Below are positions 21,836 through 29,883 of a stretch of DNA of 39,578 bases, one piece after another; position 1 is the first letter of the stretch; every line of letters begins with the position of its first letter. The translations under genes were made by a program, and so were the position numbers. A model generated the notes under the pieces. It saw only the letters and a program-made list of their open reading frames with translations. It was not told where the DNA came from and searched no databases. Location of the stretch: positions 1 through 39,578 of the forward strand of contig SKPV01000085.1 in NCBI GenBank assembly GCA_007119345.1. The letters are read 5' to 3'. The stretch is from Halovivax sp. (GTDB lineage Archaea; Halobacteriota; Halobacteria; Halobacteriales; Natrialbaceae).

Positions 21836-22801
21836 TCAGACCACCCGGTTGGAGAACTCCTCGCCGCGCTCGATCCGGCCGACGTTCTCGCGGACGAGGT
21901 CGGCGATGTCCCGGAAGTAGTCGCGGGTGAACGCCGCGCAGTGGGGCGTGACGATCACCTCGTCCATCCCCCACAGCGGGGAGTCCTCGGGGAGGGGCTC
22001 CGTTTCGAAGACGTCGAGCGCCGCGCCGGCGATCTCGTCCGCCTCGAGCGCGTCGATCAGGGCGGCCTCGTCGACGACGGGCCCGCGGCCGACGTTGACC
22101 AGGGAGGCGTCCTCGCCCATCGCCGCGAACACGTCCTCACCGACGAGCCCGTCCGTCGCGTCGGTGTGCGGGAGGGTGACGATAACGAAGTCGACGTCGG
22201 CGACGGCCTCGTGGAGCTCTTCGACGGGGCGGACGGCCTCGAAGCCGGGGACCGGATCGCCGGATCGGCGGACGCCCGTCATCTCCACGCCGAGCGCGCC
22301 GCAGACCTCGGCGACCCCGCGGCCGAGCGTTCCGGTGCCTAGCACGCAGGCCTGGGTGCCGGGCAGGGTGAACGCTTCGTCCCACTCGGGCGGATCCCAG
22401 CGACGGTTCCCCTGGTTGGCGACGTGACGGTGTAACCGGCGCGCGAACGAGAGCAGGAAGCCCGCGACGGTCTCGCCGACGGTCCGGTCGTGAATGCCGG
22501 TGCTGTTGGTGAGGACGACGCTCCGGTCCGCGAAGGTCTCCTGCGGGAAGCGGTCGACGCCCGCCTGGATCGAGTGCACCCAGGCCAGGTCGGCGAACCA
22601 GTCGCGGTGCTCGAAGGTGACGACGGCGTCGACGGGCGGATCGGCGACCGAACCGCCGCTCCCGTCGACCGCGTCGTCGTCACCGACGATCGACACGCCC
22701 ACGGGAAGCTCCTCCAGCTCGGCGCGGAGTTCCGCGGGCGGGAAGACCGCCGCGACGGAGTCGTGAATCCCCAGACGATCGATCGAGACGTCGGCTGTCA
22801 T
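21836..22801 (-). CDS. D-2-hydroxyacid dehydrogenase
   Basis: 321 residues. These NAD(P)-dependent enzymes interconvert 2-oxo acids and D-2-hydroxy acids. The dinucleotide loop GTGTLG is at 155-160. The catalytic set is present: R239 in NVGRGPVVDE, E268 in DVFETEPLP, and H287 in TPHCAAF. The segment STGIHDRTVGETVAGFLL (about 100-117) is typical of the substrate-binding half. The exact acid used cannot be told. The ATG at 22801 gives the usual N-terminal domain length. Confidence 0.93.
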   Translation of the reverse strand: MTADVSIDRLGIHDSVAAVFPPAELRAELEELPVGVSIVGDDDAVDGSGGSVADPPVDAVVTFEHRDWFADLAWVHSIQAGVDRFPQETFADRSVVLTNSTGIHDRTVGETVAGFLLSFARRLHRHVANQGNRRWDPPEWDEAFTLPGTQACVLGTGTLGRGVAEVCGALGVEMTGVRRSGDPVPGFEAVRPVEELHEAVADVDFVIVTLPHTDATDGLVGEDVFAAMGEDASLVNVGRGPVVDEAALIDALEADEIAGAALDVFETEPLPEDSPLWGMDEVIVTPHCAAFTRDYFRDIADLVRENVGRIERGEEFSNRVV

Positions 22802-22889
22802 GGCCGCCGGTACGCAGGCGGCGCTGTTGAAGCTTTGTCCGTTCCAGAACGGGCGGCTCGGGGTGGGTTCCTCGTCACACGGGGCTCGG

Positions 22890-23000
22890 AGGGGTTGACA
22901 TCCACCTCACGATTCGGTGAGGATTCCGCCGCGTAAATCAGGTCGCACCCGATTTACCGGAGGCAAGTTTCTCCCTGTGCGGGATACTTCGGTTCGCGGG
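22890..23000 (-). ncRNA. Possible right end and omega-RNA region of the TnpB element
   Basis: On the minus strand, tnpB runs into two hairpins: a stem of ten pairs with one mismatch at 22934-22956, which contains the stop codon, and a perfect 6-bp stem (cctcac/gtgagg) at 22905-22922. Between them is gcggcggaatcc, and gatgtcaa follows. This layout is characteristic of right ends of haloarchaeal IS1341-type elements, and in IS605-type elements the guide RNA overlaps the tnpB 3' end. RNA boundaries are inference. Confidence 0.45.
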
Positions 23001-24293
23001 ATCCACTTTGGTCGATCGATCACGGTGTTGCCACCGATGATCGTTCCACTCGAGGCGAGGTACCTCGCGGTATCCTCCTCCGGACCCGTTCCGATCCGGA
23101 GCCGCCGGCCGTGCCATCGACCCACAGTTCGCGTGCGCTCGGAGCAAATTCTCACTCCCGACCAGATCGCTGTGCCCCTCGTACGGACATTCATTACAAC
23201 GGAACGTGTCGCCGTTTCTGGATACGTCCCGCGCATCGCACCGAGGACATCGAGAAGACGAACCGCTCTCGTCTACCTCTCGAACCTCGATATCGTATTC
23301 ACCATCCAGAACTTCCCGCAACCGTCGTCGAAATTTCTTGTGGGCCCAGAACTGATGGGTCTTTTCGTTCACGCGGGAACACCAATGTGTGGAGAGCACG
23401 CCGGTCAGCGCACCGATGAGTACCACTTCGACGCTCCGTTCGCGTAACCACTCTGCGAGGTCGCGTACGAGCGCGTCCTGCACGTGGTTCCGACGTCGGG
23501 TTCGACGCCGGTACTCTCGACGAATCCGTCGACTCGTTCGATCGCTCGACTCGAGGTCCGACTGGAGTTCCGCAATCTGTTCCGTCGTTCTACGGAACCG
23601 ACGGAACTGAGGGCGTCCGTGGTAGAGACGTCGATCGCCTCGAGTCGTCGTAACGGCGACGAGGTTGTTGGCACCGATGTCCAGAGCGGCAATCGCGTTC
23701 TCGTCGCTCGACGCGGTCGCCAGTGATTCGTCCCGCCTTCGACGGGCGTTCTTGACGGGTTGTCGTGCTCTGAACGAATCGGAACATCGATCGTAAACGA
23801 GTTCGAGACGACCTTGTTCGCCGTCCCACCGCGGATTCCCTCGCGCCTCCAACCGAAGGCGCTCGTAATAGCCGAGTCCGTATTTCTCTTTCAAATCGAA
23901 CCCCACGGGTATTTCTAGCCGACTACGGGTTCCCCACTCGATAGTGTATTGGTCGTTTCTGACGAGCGTTTGCAGATCACGTTGATCTCCTTCCTTCCAG
24001 TATCCGGGTGGCTTCGGGTTGCTGCCGCCGTCGCGGAGTGCGAAGAAACTTCGCCACGCTTCGTCGCTGCGTCGAGCGATTTGTTGGGAATTGGCGGATC
24101 CGAGCGTTCCTTTGTACCGGGAACAACGGCTCTCAATCCCGGCTTCCCAAACGTTCTCGCCAGCGAACAACGCTTGCCGTCTCGCGTACGTAATTTCGTT
24201 CCATAGCGAAGCGGCTGCGGTGAGTAGCTCGAGGAGTAAGAGCTCGTCCCGTTTTCTCAACGGTCTCACTTCGAACGTGTTGACCCGTCGCAC
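22938..24293 (-). CDS. tnpB: TnpB of an IS200/IS605 (IS1341-type) element
   Basis: 451 residues, GTG start. TnpB is an RNA-guided DNA nuclease related to Cas12. The N-terminal region, the RuvC-I Asp (D205 in ALDIGANNLVAV), a basic helical region (about 230-275), the zinc finger (C349/C352 and C366/C369) and the RuvC-III Asp (D376 in GHSDLVGSENLL) are all visible. At RuvC-II, where many TnpBs have an acid residue in EDL or GDL, this one reads LIGALTGVL (G294-A295), so an expected acidic residue seems absent. No TnpA lies nearby. The gene is less GC-rich and less acidic than its neighbours, a sign of transfer. Confidence 0.92.
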   Translation of the reverse strand: MRRVNTFEVRPLRKRDELLLLELLTAAASLWNEITYARRQALFAGENVWEAGIESRCSRYKGTLGSANSQQIARRSDEAWRSFFALRDGGSNPKPPGYWKEGDQRDLQTLVRNDQYTIEWGTRSRLEIPVGFDLKEKYGLGYYERLRLEARGNPRWDGEQGRLELVYDRCSDSFRARQPVKNARRRRDESLATASSDENAIAALDIGANNLVAVTTTRGDRRLYHGRPQFRRFRRTTEQIAELQSDLESSDRTSRRIRREYRRRTRRRNHVQDALVRDLAEWLRERSVEVVLIGALTGVLSTHWCSRVNEKTHQFWAHKKFRRRLREVLDGEYDIEVREVDESGSSSRCPRCDARDVSRNGDTFRCNECPYEGHSDLVGSENLLRAHANCGSMARPAAPDRNGSGGGYREVPRLEWNDHRWQHRDRSTKVDPANRSIPHREKLASGKSGAT

Positions 24294-24311
24294 CAGTCTA
24301 AATCCACAACG

Positions 24312-24320
24312 ACGATAAAT
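24312..24320 (-). promoter_or_regulatory. TATA-like box of tnpB
   Basis: On the minus strand, ttatttatc lies about 23 nt before the GTG at 24293, inside a locally AT-rich tract. Confidence 0.5.
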
Positions 24321-24533
24321 AACAATAACGATACGTTATTCCCATCGGGACCACGAGGCGAATAGCTGGGTGTCGAACGAATACCGTTACTATCGGAAAT
24401 CGCCCACGACTGTTCCACTATGCGACTCGTTACGACGTCGCGAATCGTGGTGGCTCAGTAAATGGTTTCATCACAAGGGGCTGAGCGGGGGTAACTTTCG
24501 TCATCGCCACCGACTATCGGTAGGGACTTCGAG

Positions 24534-24564
24534 CGCAAAAAACCCCACGAAGTGAAGCTTCACT
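24534..24564 (-). terminator. Hairpin plus T-run terminator after the Nudix gene
   Basis: Ten nt past the stop at 24574 is the perfect 14-bp palindrome agtgaagcttcact (24551-24564). On the minus strand it is followed by cgtggggttttttg with a run of six T. This fits a transcription terminator for the Nudix/eIF2B-like gene. Confidence 0.65.
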
Positions 24565-24573
24565 GGCGGCATC

Positions 24574-25983
24574 TCACGAATTCGACCGGACGTCGTCCCA
24601 CCCCTCCAGTTCCCGCAACTCCGCCGCCACCGCGGCGACGCCCTCCGCGTCAAGCACGCCGCGCTCGGTGACGATTCCGGTCACGCAGTCGGCGGGCGTC
24701 ACGTCGAAGGTCGGGTTCGCCACGTCCAGCGGCGCCTCGCCCTCGTAGACCGCCGACCGGTCGCCGGACTCCAGGTTGACCGCCTCGCGGGTCGAGACCT
24801 TGTCGATCGCGGCGACCGCGTAGACGGGGACGTCCTCGCGAGCGGCCGCGATCGCCGCGGCGCGCGTGCCGACCTTGTTCACCGCCCGGCCGTCCGGGAG
24901 GACGGCGTCGGCTCCGACGAGCACGGCGTCGATCTTCTCGGCGGAGAGCAGGTGCGCCGTCGCCGCGTCCGTGTGGAGCGTGACGGGGACGTCCCCGGCG
25001 AGCGCCTCGGCCACCTTCACGCCCTCGCGCGCGGGGCGGGACTCGGCGACGAACACGCGGTTCGGTTCGCCGGCCCGAAGCGCCTCGAGGACGGTTCCCG
25101 ATCGCGAGAGCGTCAGCACCCGACCCGACGCGAACTCGCCGGCGCGCTGGGCCGCCGCCTCGTCCGCCTCGACGGCTCGCTCGACGGCGGCGATCGTCGA
25201 TCGGAGCGCCGTTTCCGCGTCGCGCGTCCCGTCCCCGTCCTCGGCGTCGGCCATCGCCCGGTTCACCCGGTTTCGCACTACCGCCATCGCGGGCCTGGCT
25301 TCGAACAGCCGCCCGGCGAGGTCCGCGAGCTCGCCCCACTCGGCGACCCGGTCGGGTTCGTCTCCCTCGCCCTCACTCTCGTTCTCGCCCTCGCCCTCGC
25401 GCTCGCGTACCAGCAGCCCGGCCCGATCGCGGAGCACTTCCAGGGCGCGGATCGAGAGGGAGGCGGCGCCGTGCTCGTCGTCGGCGGCGATCGAGCGGAC
25501 GGTGGGGGCGACCCGCTCGTAGGCGTCCCACAGCTTCGGGACGGTCTCGTACTCGCCCGTCGCGATCGCGGTCGGGGGCGTCCACGCGCACTCGACGTGC
25601 TCCTCGCTCAGCTCGATTTCGGGTCTCGCGGCGCGCTCCCCTCGGTTGCTCGCCGCTCGTTCGTCCCGAGATTCTCGCTTCGCTCGACTCTCGCAGTCGA
25701 ACAGGGACGGGTGGACCACCCACTCGCGGTCCAGCTCCGGATCCGCGAACTCGACCGGTCGCCCGGATCTGACGAGGGTCACGTCCGTCTCGGGATCGAG
25801 CCCCGTCTCCTCGCGGATCTCGACCAGCACCTGCTCGTCGGGTTCGTCCTCGGCGTATCCCGAAACGCCGCCCCAGCGGCCGGGATAGGTGCCGACCGCG
25901 TCGCTGCGCTTCAACAGGAGCACCTCGCCCCGGTTCCGGAGGAACGCGGTGACGACGTGGTTCGCGCCGTCCGTCTCGCTCAT
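24574..25983 (-). CDS. Nudix domain fused to an eIF2B/ribose-1,5-bisphosphate isomerase-like domain
   Basis: 469 residues. The N-terminal half (about 1-160) is a Nudix fold with a variant box: GYAEDEPDEQVLVEIREETGL keeps the REETG core but has Val where the first Arg is usual. The C-terminal half (about 175-469) is an eIF2B-alpha-like Rossmann domain, with RVLTLSRSGTVLEAL, VFVAESRPAREG, DAVLVGADAVLPDGRAVNKVGT and AAIDKV, the segments shared with ribose-1,5-bisphosphate isomerase of the archaeal AMP pathway. A Glu/Gly repeat linker (about 195-215) lies inside. The fusion suggests a nucleotide- or sugar-phosphate-related role; whether it makes RuBP is not shown. Confidence 0.88.
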   Translation of the reverse strand: MSETDGANHVVTAFLRNRGEVLLLKRSDAVGTYPGRWGGVSGYAEDEPDEQVLVEIREETGLDPETDVTLVRSGRPVEFADPELDREWVVHPSLFDCESRAKRESRDERAASNRGERAARPEIELSEEHVECAWTPPTAIATGEYETVPKLWDAYERVAPTVRSIAADDEHGAASLSIRALEVLRDRAGLLVREREGEGENESEGEGDEPDRVAEWGELADLAGRLFEARPAMAVVRNRVNRAMADAEDGDGTRDAETALRSTIAAVERAVEADEAAAQRAGEFASGRVLTLSRSGTVLEALRAGEPNRVFVAESRPAREGVKVAEALAGDVPVTLHTDAATAHLLSAEKIDAVLVGADAVLPDGRAVNKVGTRAAAIAAAREDVPVYAVAAIDKVSTREAVNLESGDRSAVYEGEAPLDVANPTFDVTPADCVTGIVTERGVLDAEGVAAVAAELRELEGWDDVRSNS

Positions 25984-26072
25984 ACGAGGGAGGTGGGCCG
26001 CTCGCGGTGAAGCGCTTTCGGGGTGCGACGCGAACGAGACCGCCCGCCGCGACGACGACCAGCCGCATTCCG

Positions 26073-26091
26073 ACGTCTACGGCGTAGACGT
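26073..26091. promoter_or_regulatory. Inverted repeat in the divergent gap
   Basis: acgtctac and gtagacgt form a perfect 8-bp inverted repeat with a 3-bp loop between the divergent Nudix and methyltransferase genes. It may be an operator; no binding protein is known. Confidence 0.4.
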
Positions 26092-26178
26092 GGGGGGAGC
26101 CGGTCCGCGCCGAGAGCGTCGCCAACCCGCCGATCGCCGGGGCGGCGTTTACGCCGGTCCGGGCAGTAGGACGCTCCG

Positions 26179-26979
26179 ATGAGCGTCGCCAGCGACCTCA
26201 CGTACGCGTGCCGCCGGTGCGGGAGCGAGTTGCAACGACGGGACGACGCTCTCCGCTGTCGCGACTGCGGCGAGGCCGTTCCGGTGGTCGACGGCGACCT
26301 CCCTCGCTTTCCGGTACCCGAAGACGCGTCCTCGGGCGAGGAGCTGTTCGACCGCCTCGCGGCGATCTACGAGACGCCGGCGTGGTTCTCGCCGCTGTAC
26401 CGGCTCGTCGGGGGGCCGTTCGCTCCGCGGGACGACCGGACGCGGGTCGTCCGGATGCTGGCGGTCGGCCGAGTCGCGGACCGCGAGGGGGGTCGAGCGA
26501 CGGTGCTCGACGTCGCCTGTGGCACCGGCCGCTTCACCCGCGCCGTCGCACCATCGGTCGATCGCGCGGTCGGGATCGACGTCTCCGAGGGGATGCTCGA
26601 GCGCGCCAGGCGGTACGCCGATCGGGCGGGGATCGAGAACGCGACGTTCGCCAGGATGAGCGCCGACGAGCTGTGGTTCGCCGACGGAACCTTCGACGGG
26701 GCCGCCTGCTGCTGGGCGCTGCACCTCCTTCCCGATCCGGACGCGGCGCTGGACGAGGTCCGCCGCGTCCTTCGCGACGGCGGGTGGTTCGCCGGGGCCA
26801 CGCTCGTCGACCGGTACGTGATGGCCGCGCCGACGGTTCGGGCCGCCGCGAGGGCGACGATCGGCGCCGATCCCTTCGCACCCGCGGACCTGCGGGCGCG
26901 CCTCCGGGAGGCGGGGTTCGAGGAGGTCGAGTTCGACCGCCGCGGCGCGGCGCTGTTCTTCGGGGCGCGGGCGGCGTGA
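26179..26979 (+). CDS. Class I SAM-dependent methyltransferase with zinc ribbon
   Basis: 266 residues. An N-terminal zinc ribbon (C11/C14 and C27/C30) precedes a Rossmann methyltransferase domain: motif I VLDVACGTGRF (109-119), acidic motif II GIDVSEGMLERA, motif IV FDGAACCWALHLLPDP, and a C-terminal LREAGFEEVEF. The layout resembles RlmA-like enzymes, where the ribbon helps bind RNA, but many haloarchaeal members of this type act on small molecules or lipids. Substrate is not clear. ATG at 26179 puts the ribbon at the right distance from the start. Confidence 0.88.
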   Translation: MSVASDLTYACRRCGSELQRRDDALRCRDCGEAVPVVDGDLPRFPVPEDASSGEELFDRLAAIYETPAWFSPLYRLVGGPFAPRDDRTRVVRMLAVGRVADREGGRATVLDVACGTGRFTRAVAPSVDRAVGIDVSEGMLERARRYADRAGIENATFARMSADELWFADGTFDGAACCWALHLLPDPDAALDEVRRVLRDGGWFAGATLVDRYVMAAPTVRAAARATIGADPFAPADLRARLREAGFEEVEFDRRGAALFFGARAA

Positions 26980-27072
26980 GTCGGACGTCCGGCGGTGCCG
27001 GCTCGGCGAAGTGCAACCGGGCCGTGACCGCCACGTCCGCCATTGACGTTCCCGGCCGTCCTAGGTGGTTCT

Positions 27073-27591
27073 ATGACGCACATCGCGATCCTCGCGGACA
27101 CGCACGTCCCGTCGCGCGCGAACGGGCTCCCCGACTGGGTGGCCGACGAACTCCACGCCGCCGACCGCGCGATCCACGCCGGGGACGTCGACTCCCCCGA
27201 CGCGTACGAGACCGTAGCCGACCTCGTCGGGGGCGAGTCGGCGCTCACCGCCGTCGGCGGGAATCTCGATCCGGCGGAACTCGAACTTCCGACCGTGGCC
27301 ACGCTCTCCGTGGAGGGCGTCACGTTCGCCGTCACCCACGGCTCGGGCAGTCCGCGGGGTCACCGAGAGCGGGCGCTCTCGACCATCCGCGAGATGGTCG
27401 ACCTCGAGAGCCGCGAGGAACCGATCGTCGCCGTCGCCGGTCACACCCACGCGGTGGTCGACGAGCGCGTCGACGAGATTCGGTTTCTGAACCCGGGCAG
27501 CGCGACCGGCGCGTCGCCGGCCGATCGTGAGACGATGCTGCGAGCGACCGTCGCGGACGGCGCGGTCGAGGTCGAGCGACTGCCGGAGTGA
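27073..27591 (+). CDS. YfcE/MJ0936-type metallophosphoesterase
   Basis: 172 residues, a normal length. Metal ligands are visible in order: D9 and H11 (ADTHVP), D38 (HAGDVD), N64 (GGNLD), H89 (THGSG) and H124/H126 (AGHTHA). These phosphodiesterases bind two divalent metals and cut phosphodiester bonds in vitro; their cell substrate is often unknown. The ATG at 27073 gives the standard MTHIAILADTH start. Confidence 0.93.
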   Translation: MTHIAILADTHVPSRANGLPDWVADELHAADRAIHAGDVDSPDAYETVADLVGGESALTAVGGNLDPAELELPTVATLSVEGVTFAVTHGSGSPRGHRERALSTIREMVDLESREEPIVAVAGHTHAVVDERVDEIRFLNPGSATGASPADRETMLRATVADGAVEVERLPE

Positions 27592-27684
27592 CCGACGAGT
27601 CGACGTCCGACCCGTCGATCGAACAAGTTCGACCGCCGCGCCCCCTCCACAACGTATTTCTCGCCGACCCGCCCTTTAGCGTCC

Positions 27685-29676
27685 GTGACGGTGGAGTTCA
27701 CGTCGGCGCACGCGGCGTCCCTCGTCGGGATCGGGCTCTTGAACGCCGGCCTCGCGGTCTGGGTTCTGCGCACGCGGCCGGACGCGAACCCGCTCCCGCT
27801 CGCCGCCTTTCTGGCGGGAATCTCCCTGTGGACGATCCCGCAGGGGCTCCTGCTCGTCGAGACCGATCCGGCGGTCGGGCTCGCGCTGGCGGTGGTGATC
27901 AACTCGGGCGCCGTCGTCATGGCGACCGGCCTCTTTCACTTCGCGCTCACGTACACGGGTCGTACCGACTGGCTCCGCCCGGGTCGCATCGGGCTCGTCT
28001 ACCTCGGGACCGGCGCGTGGCTCGTCGTGATCTGGACGGATCCGATCCACCACTGGATGCACCAACCGATGGCGTACACCGAGGTGCTCCTCCCGGTCGT
28101 CGAGCGACAGAACGCGGGGTACTGGCTCTACGTCTTCTGGAACTGGTCGCTCTCCGCCGGCGGCATCTTCCTGTTCTTCCTCGAGTACCTCGACGCGAGA
28201 GGCAGCGGCGTCTACCACGAGCAGTCGCGACTCGTCGTGCTGGCGCCGCTCATTCCGGGCGCCGCGAACGTCCTCGCCTTCGGCGGGATAACTGCGATCA
28301 ACTACTCCGTCTGGGGGTTCGGCGCGACGGGAATCCTCATCGCCGTCGCCCTGTATCGGTACCGGTGGCTCGACCTCGTCCCGATCGCTCGCGACCGGGT
28401 CGTCGACGAGATGCGCGACGGCTACCTGGTGATCGACGGCGACCGACGCGTCGTCGACTACAACTCGGCCGCCCGATCGCTGGTCGGCGGTGACGTGACG
28501 GTGGGCGAACCGATACGGGACGTCCTGCCCGAGTGCGATCCGCTCCTCGAGGGCGAGCGCACGGAACTGACGATCGCGCGAGGTGAGACGATCGTCGACG
28601 CGACCGCCTCGACCGTCGACGTCGAGCGGTCGGCGGGAGCGGTGTTGCTGCTCAGGGACGTCACCGAGCAGCGCCGGGCCGAGCGGCGGTTCCAGGCGCT
28701 CATCGAGAACGTCTCCGACGTCGTCGTCGTGGTGACCGCCGACGGCGAGATCAGCTACGCCAGCCCGTCCGTCCGGACCGTCCTCGGGTACCGTCCCGTC
28801 GAACTCGTTGGGGAGTCGGTGTTCGACTACGTCCACGACGACGATCGACCGCGGGCGATCGAGGCGTTCGAGGGGCTCCGAACGGGATCCGACGACGAGA
28901 CCCGATTCGAATACCGGGGCCGCCACCGCGACGGCTCGTGGGTCGGCCTCGAAGGCGGCTCCGTCGACCTGCTCGACAACGACATCGTCGGCGGCGTCGT
29001 CGTCAGCATCCGGGACGTCACCGAGCGTAACGAGCGCGAGCGCGAGCTCGAGCGGACGAACCAGCGCCTCGACGAGTTCGCCGGCGTCATCAGCCACGAC
29101 CTGCAGAGCCCGATCGGCCTCGCGAAGACCTACGCCGGGATGGCCGGCGAATCCGGGAGCCGGGAGGACGTGCGGATGATCGAGGAGGTCCTCGATCGGA
29201 TGGAGACGATGATCCGCCGGTTCCTGACGATGGCCCGGGCCGGGACGACGATCACCGAAACCGAGCCGGTCGCGGTGCGGGTGGTCGCCGCGGACTCCTG
29301 GGAGGCGACCTCGTCGAACGGTTCCGCCCTCGTCTGCGAGCTGGACGCCGACTGGACGGTCGACGGAGACTACGGGCGGCTGCGCCACGTCTTCGAGAAC
29401 CTCTTTCGCAACGCCGTCGACCACAACGACGGACCGGTGACCGTCCGAGTCGGGGCGCTCGAGGGCGACGAACGCGGCTTCTTCGTCGAGGACGACGGCG
29501 GGGGGATTCCGGAGTCCATCCGCGGGTACGTGTTCGAGCGCGGTCACACGACCAGCGACGACGGCACCGGGTTCGGACTCGCGATCGTGCGGGACGTGGT
29601 CGAAGCCCACGGCTGGCGCGTTTCGGTTCACGACGGCCGCGACGGCGGCGCCCGGTTCGAGGTCCGGACGACGTGA
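27685..29676 (+). CDS. Membrane histidine kinase with 7TM sensor and PAS domains
   Basis: 663 residues, GTG start. The N-terminus (about 8-230) holds seven hydrophobic helices like the 7TM input domain of haloarchaeal kinases. Two PAS domains follow (about 245-330, degenerate, and 337-455, with SDVVVVVTADGEISYASPS). The HisKA domain has H471 in ISHDLQSP. The ATPase domain shows the N box HVFENLFRNAVDHN, G1 DDGGGIP and G2 GTGFGLAIV, so it should be active. It is tandem with two other signalling genes. A TATA-like tattt lies about 28 nt upstream. The signal it senses is unknown. Confidence 0.92.
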   Translation: MTVEFTSAHAASLVGIGLLNAGLAVWVLRTRPDANPLPLAAFLAGISLWTIPQGLLLVETDPAVGLALAVVINSGAVVMATGLFHFALTYTGRTDWLRPGRIGLVYLGTGAWLVVIWTDPIHHWMHQPMAYTEVLLPVVERQNAGYWLYVFWNWSLSAGGIFLFFLEYLDARGSGVYHEQSRLVVLAPLIPGAANVLAFGGITAINYSVWGFGATGILIAVALYRYRWLDLVPIARDRVVDEMRDGYLVIDGDRRVVDYNSAARSLVGGDVTVGEPIRDVLPECDPLLEGERTELTIARGETIVDATASTVDVERSAGAVLLLRDVTEQRRAERRFQALIENVSDVVVVVTADGEISYASPSVRTVLGYRPVELVGESVFDYVHDDDRPRAIEAFEGLRTGSDDETRFEYRGRHRDGSWVGLEGGSVDLLDNDIVGGVVVSIRDVTERNERERELERTNQRLDEFAGVISHDLQSPIGLAKTYAGMAGESGSREDVRMIEEVLDRMETMIRRFLTMARAGTTITETEPVAVRVVAADSWEATSSNGSALVCELDADWTVDGDYGRLRHVFENLFRNAVDHNDGPVTVRVGALEGDERGFFVEDDGGGIPESIRGYVFERGHTTSDDGTGFGLAIVRDVVEAHGWRVSVHDGRDGGARFEVRTT

Positions 29677-29708
29677 TCGGTGCCGGGGGCTTCCGAGATC
29701 GCGACGGC

Positions 29709-29720
29709 GTGACGCGTCAC
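29709..29720. promoter_or_regulatory. Perfect 12-bp palindrome between two signalling genes
   Basis: gtgacgcgtcac lies 33 nt after the kinase stop, in the 207-bp gap before the receiver gene. It could be an operator or part of a terminator. Confidence 0.3.
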
Positions 29721-29883
29721 GAGCGGTAGCTATCGGACTCCCCGTCGGCCGCCCGGTCGTTCGGCTCGCCTCTCGACCGATCGTCGAAAGAGATAGTGTA
29801 TCCGGCGACCAACTCGCGAGGGTGACTCCGGACTGTCGCGTCGCGTCGCCGCCGAACCGATCGCGGTCTGGGCCGGTGAGCCG

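Larger units (their letters stand above)
22890..24345 (-). mobile_element. TnpB-only IS1341-type insertion element
   Basis: The element holds only tnpB, with a hairpin-rich right end (about 22890-22960) and an AT-rich promoter side. The left boundary is uncertain, somewhere in 24300-24550. It separates the dehydrogenase from the Nudix gene. It must depend on a TnpA elsewhere to move, or is immobile. Confidence 0.65.
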
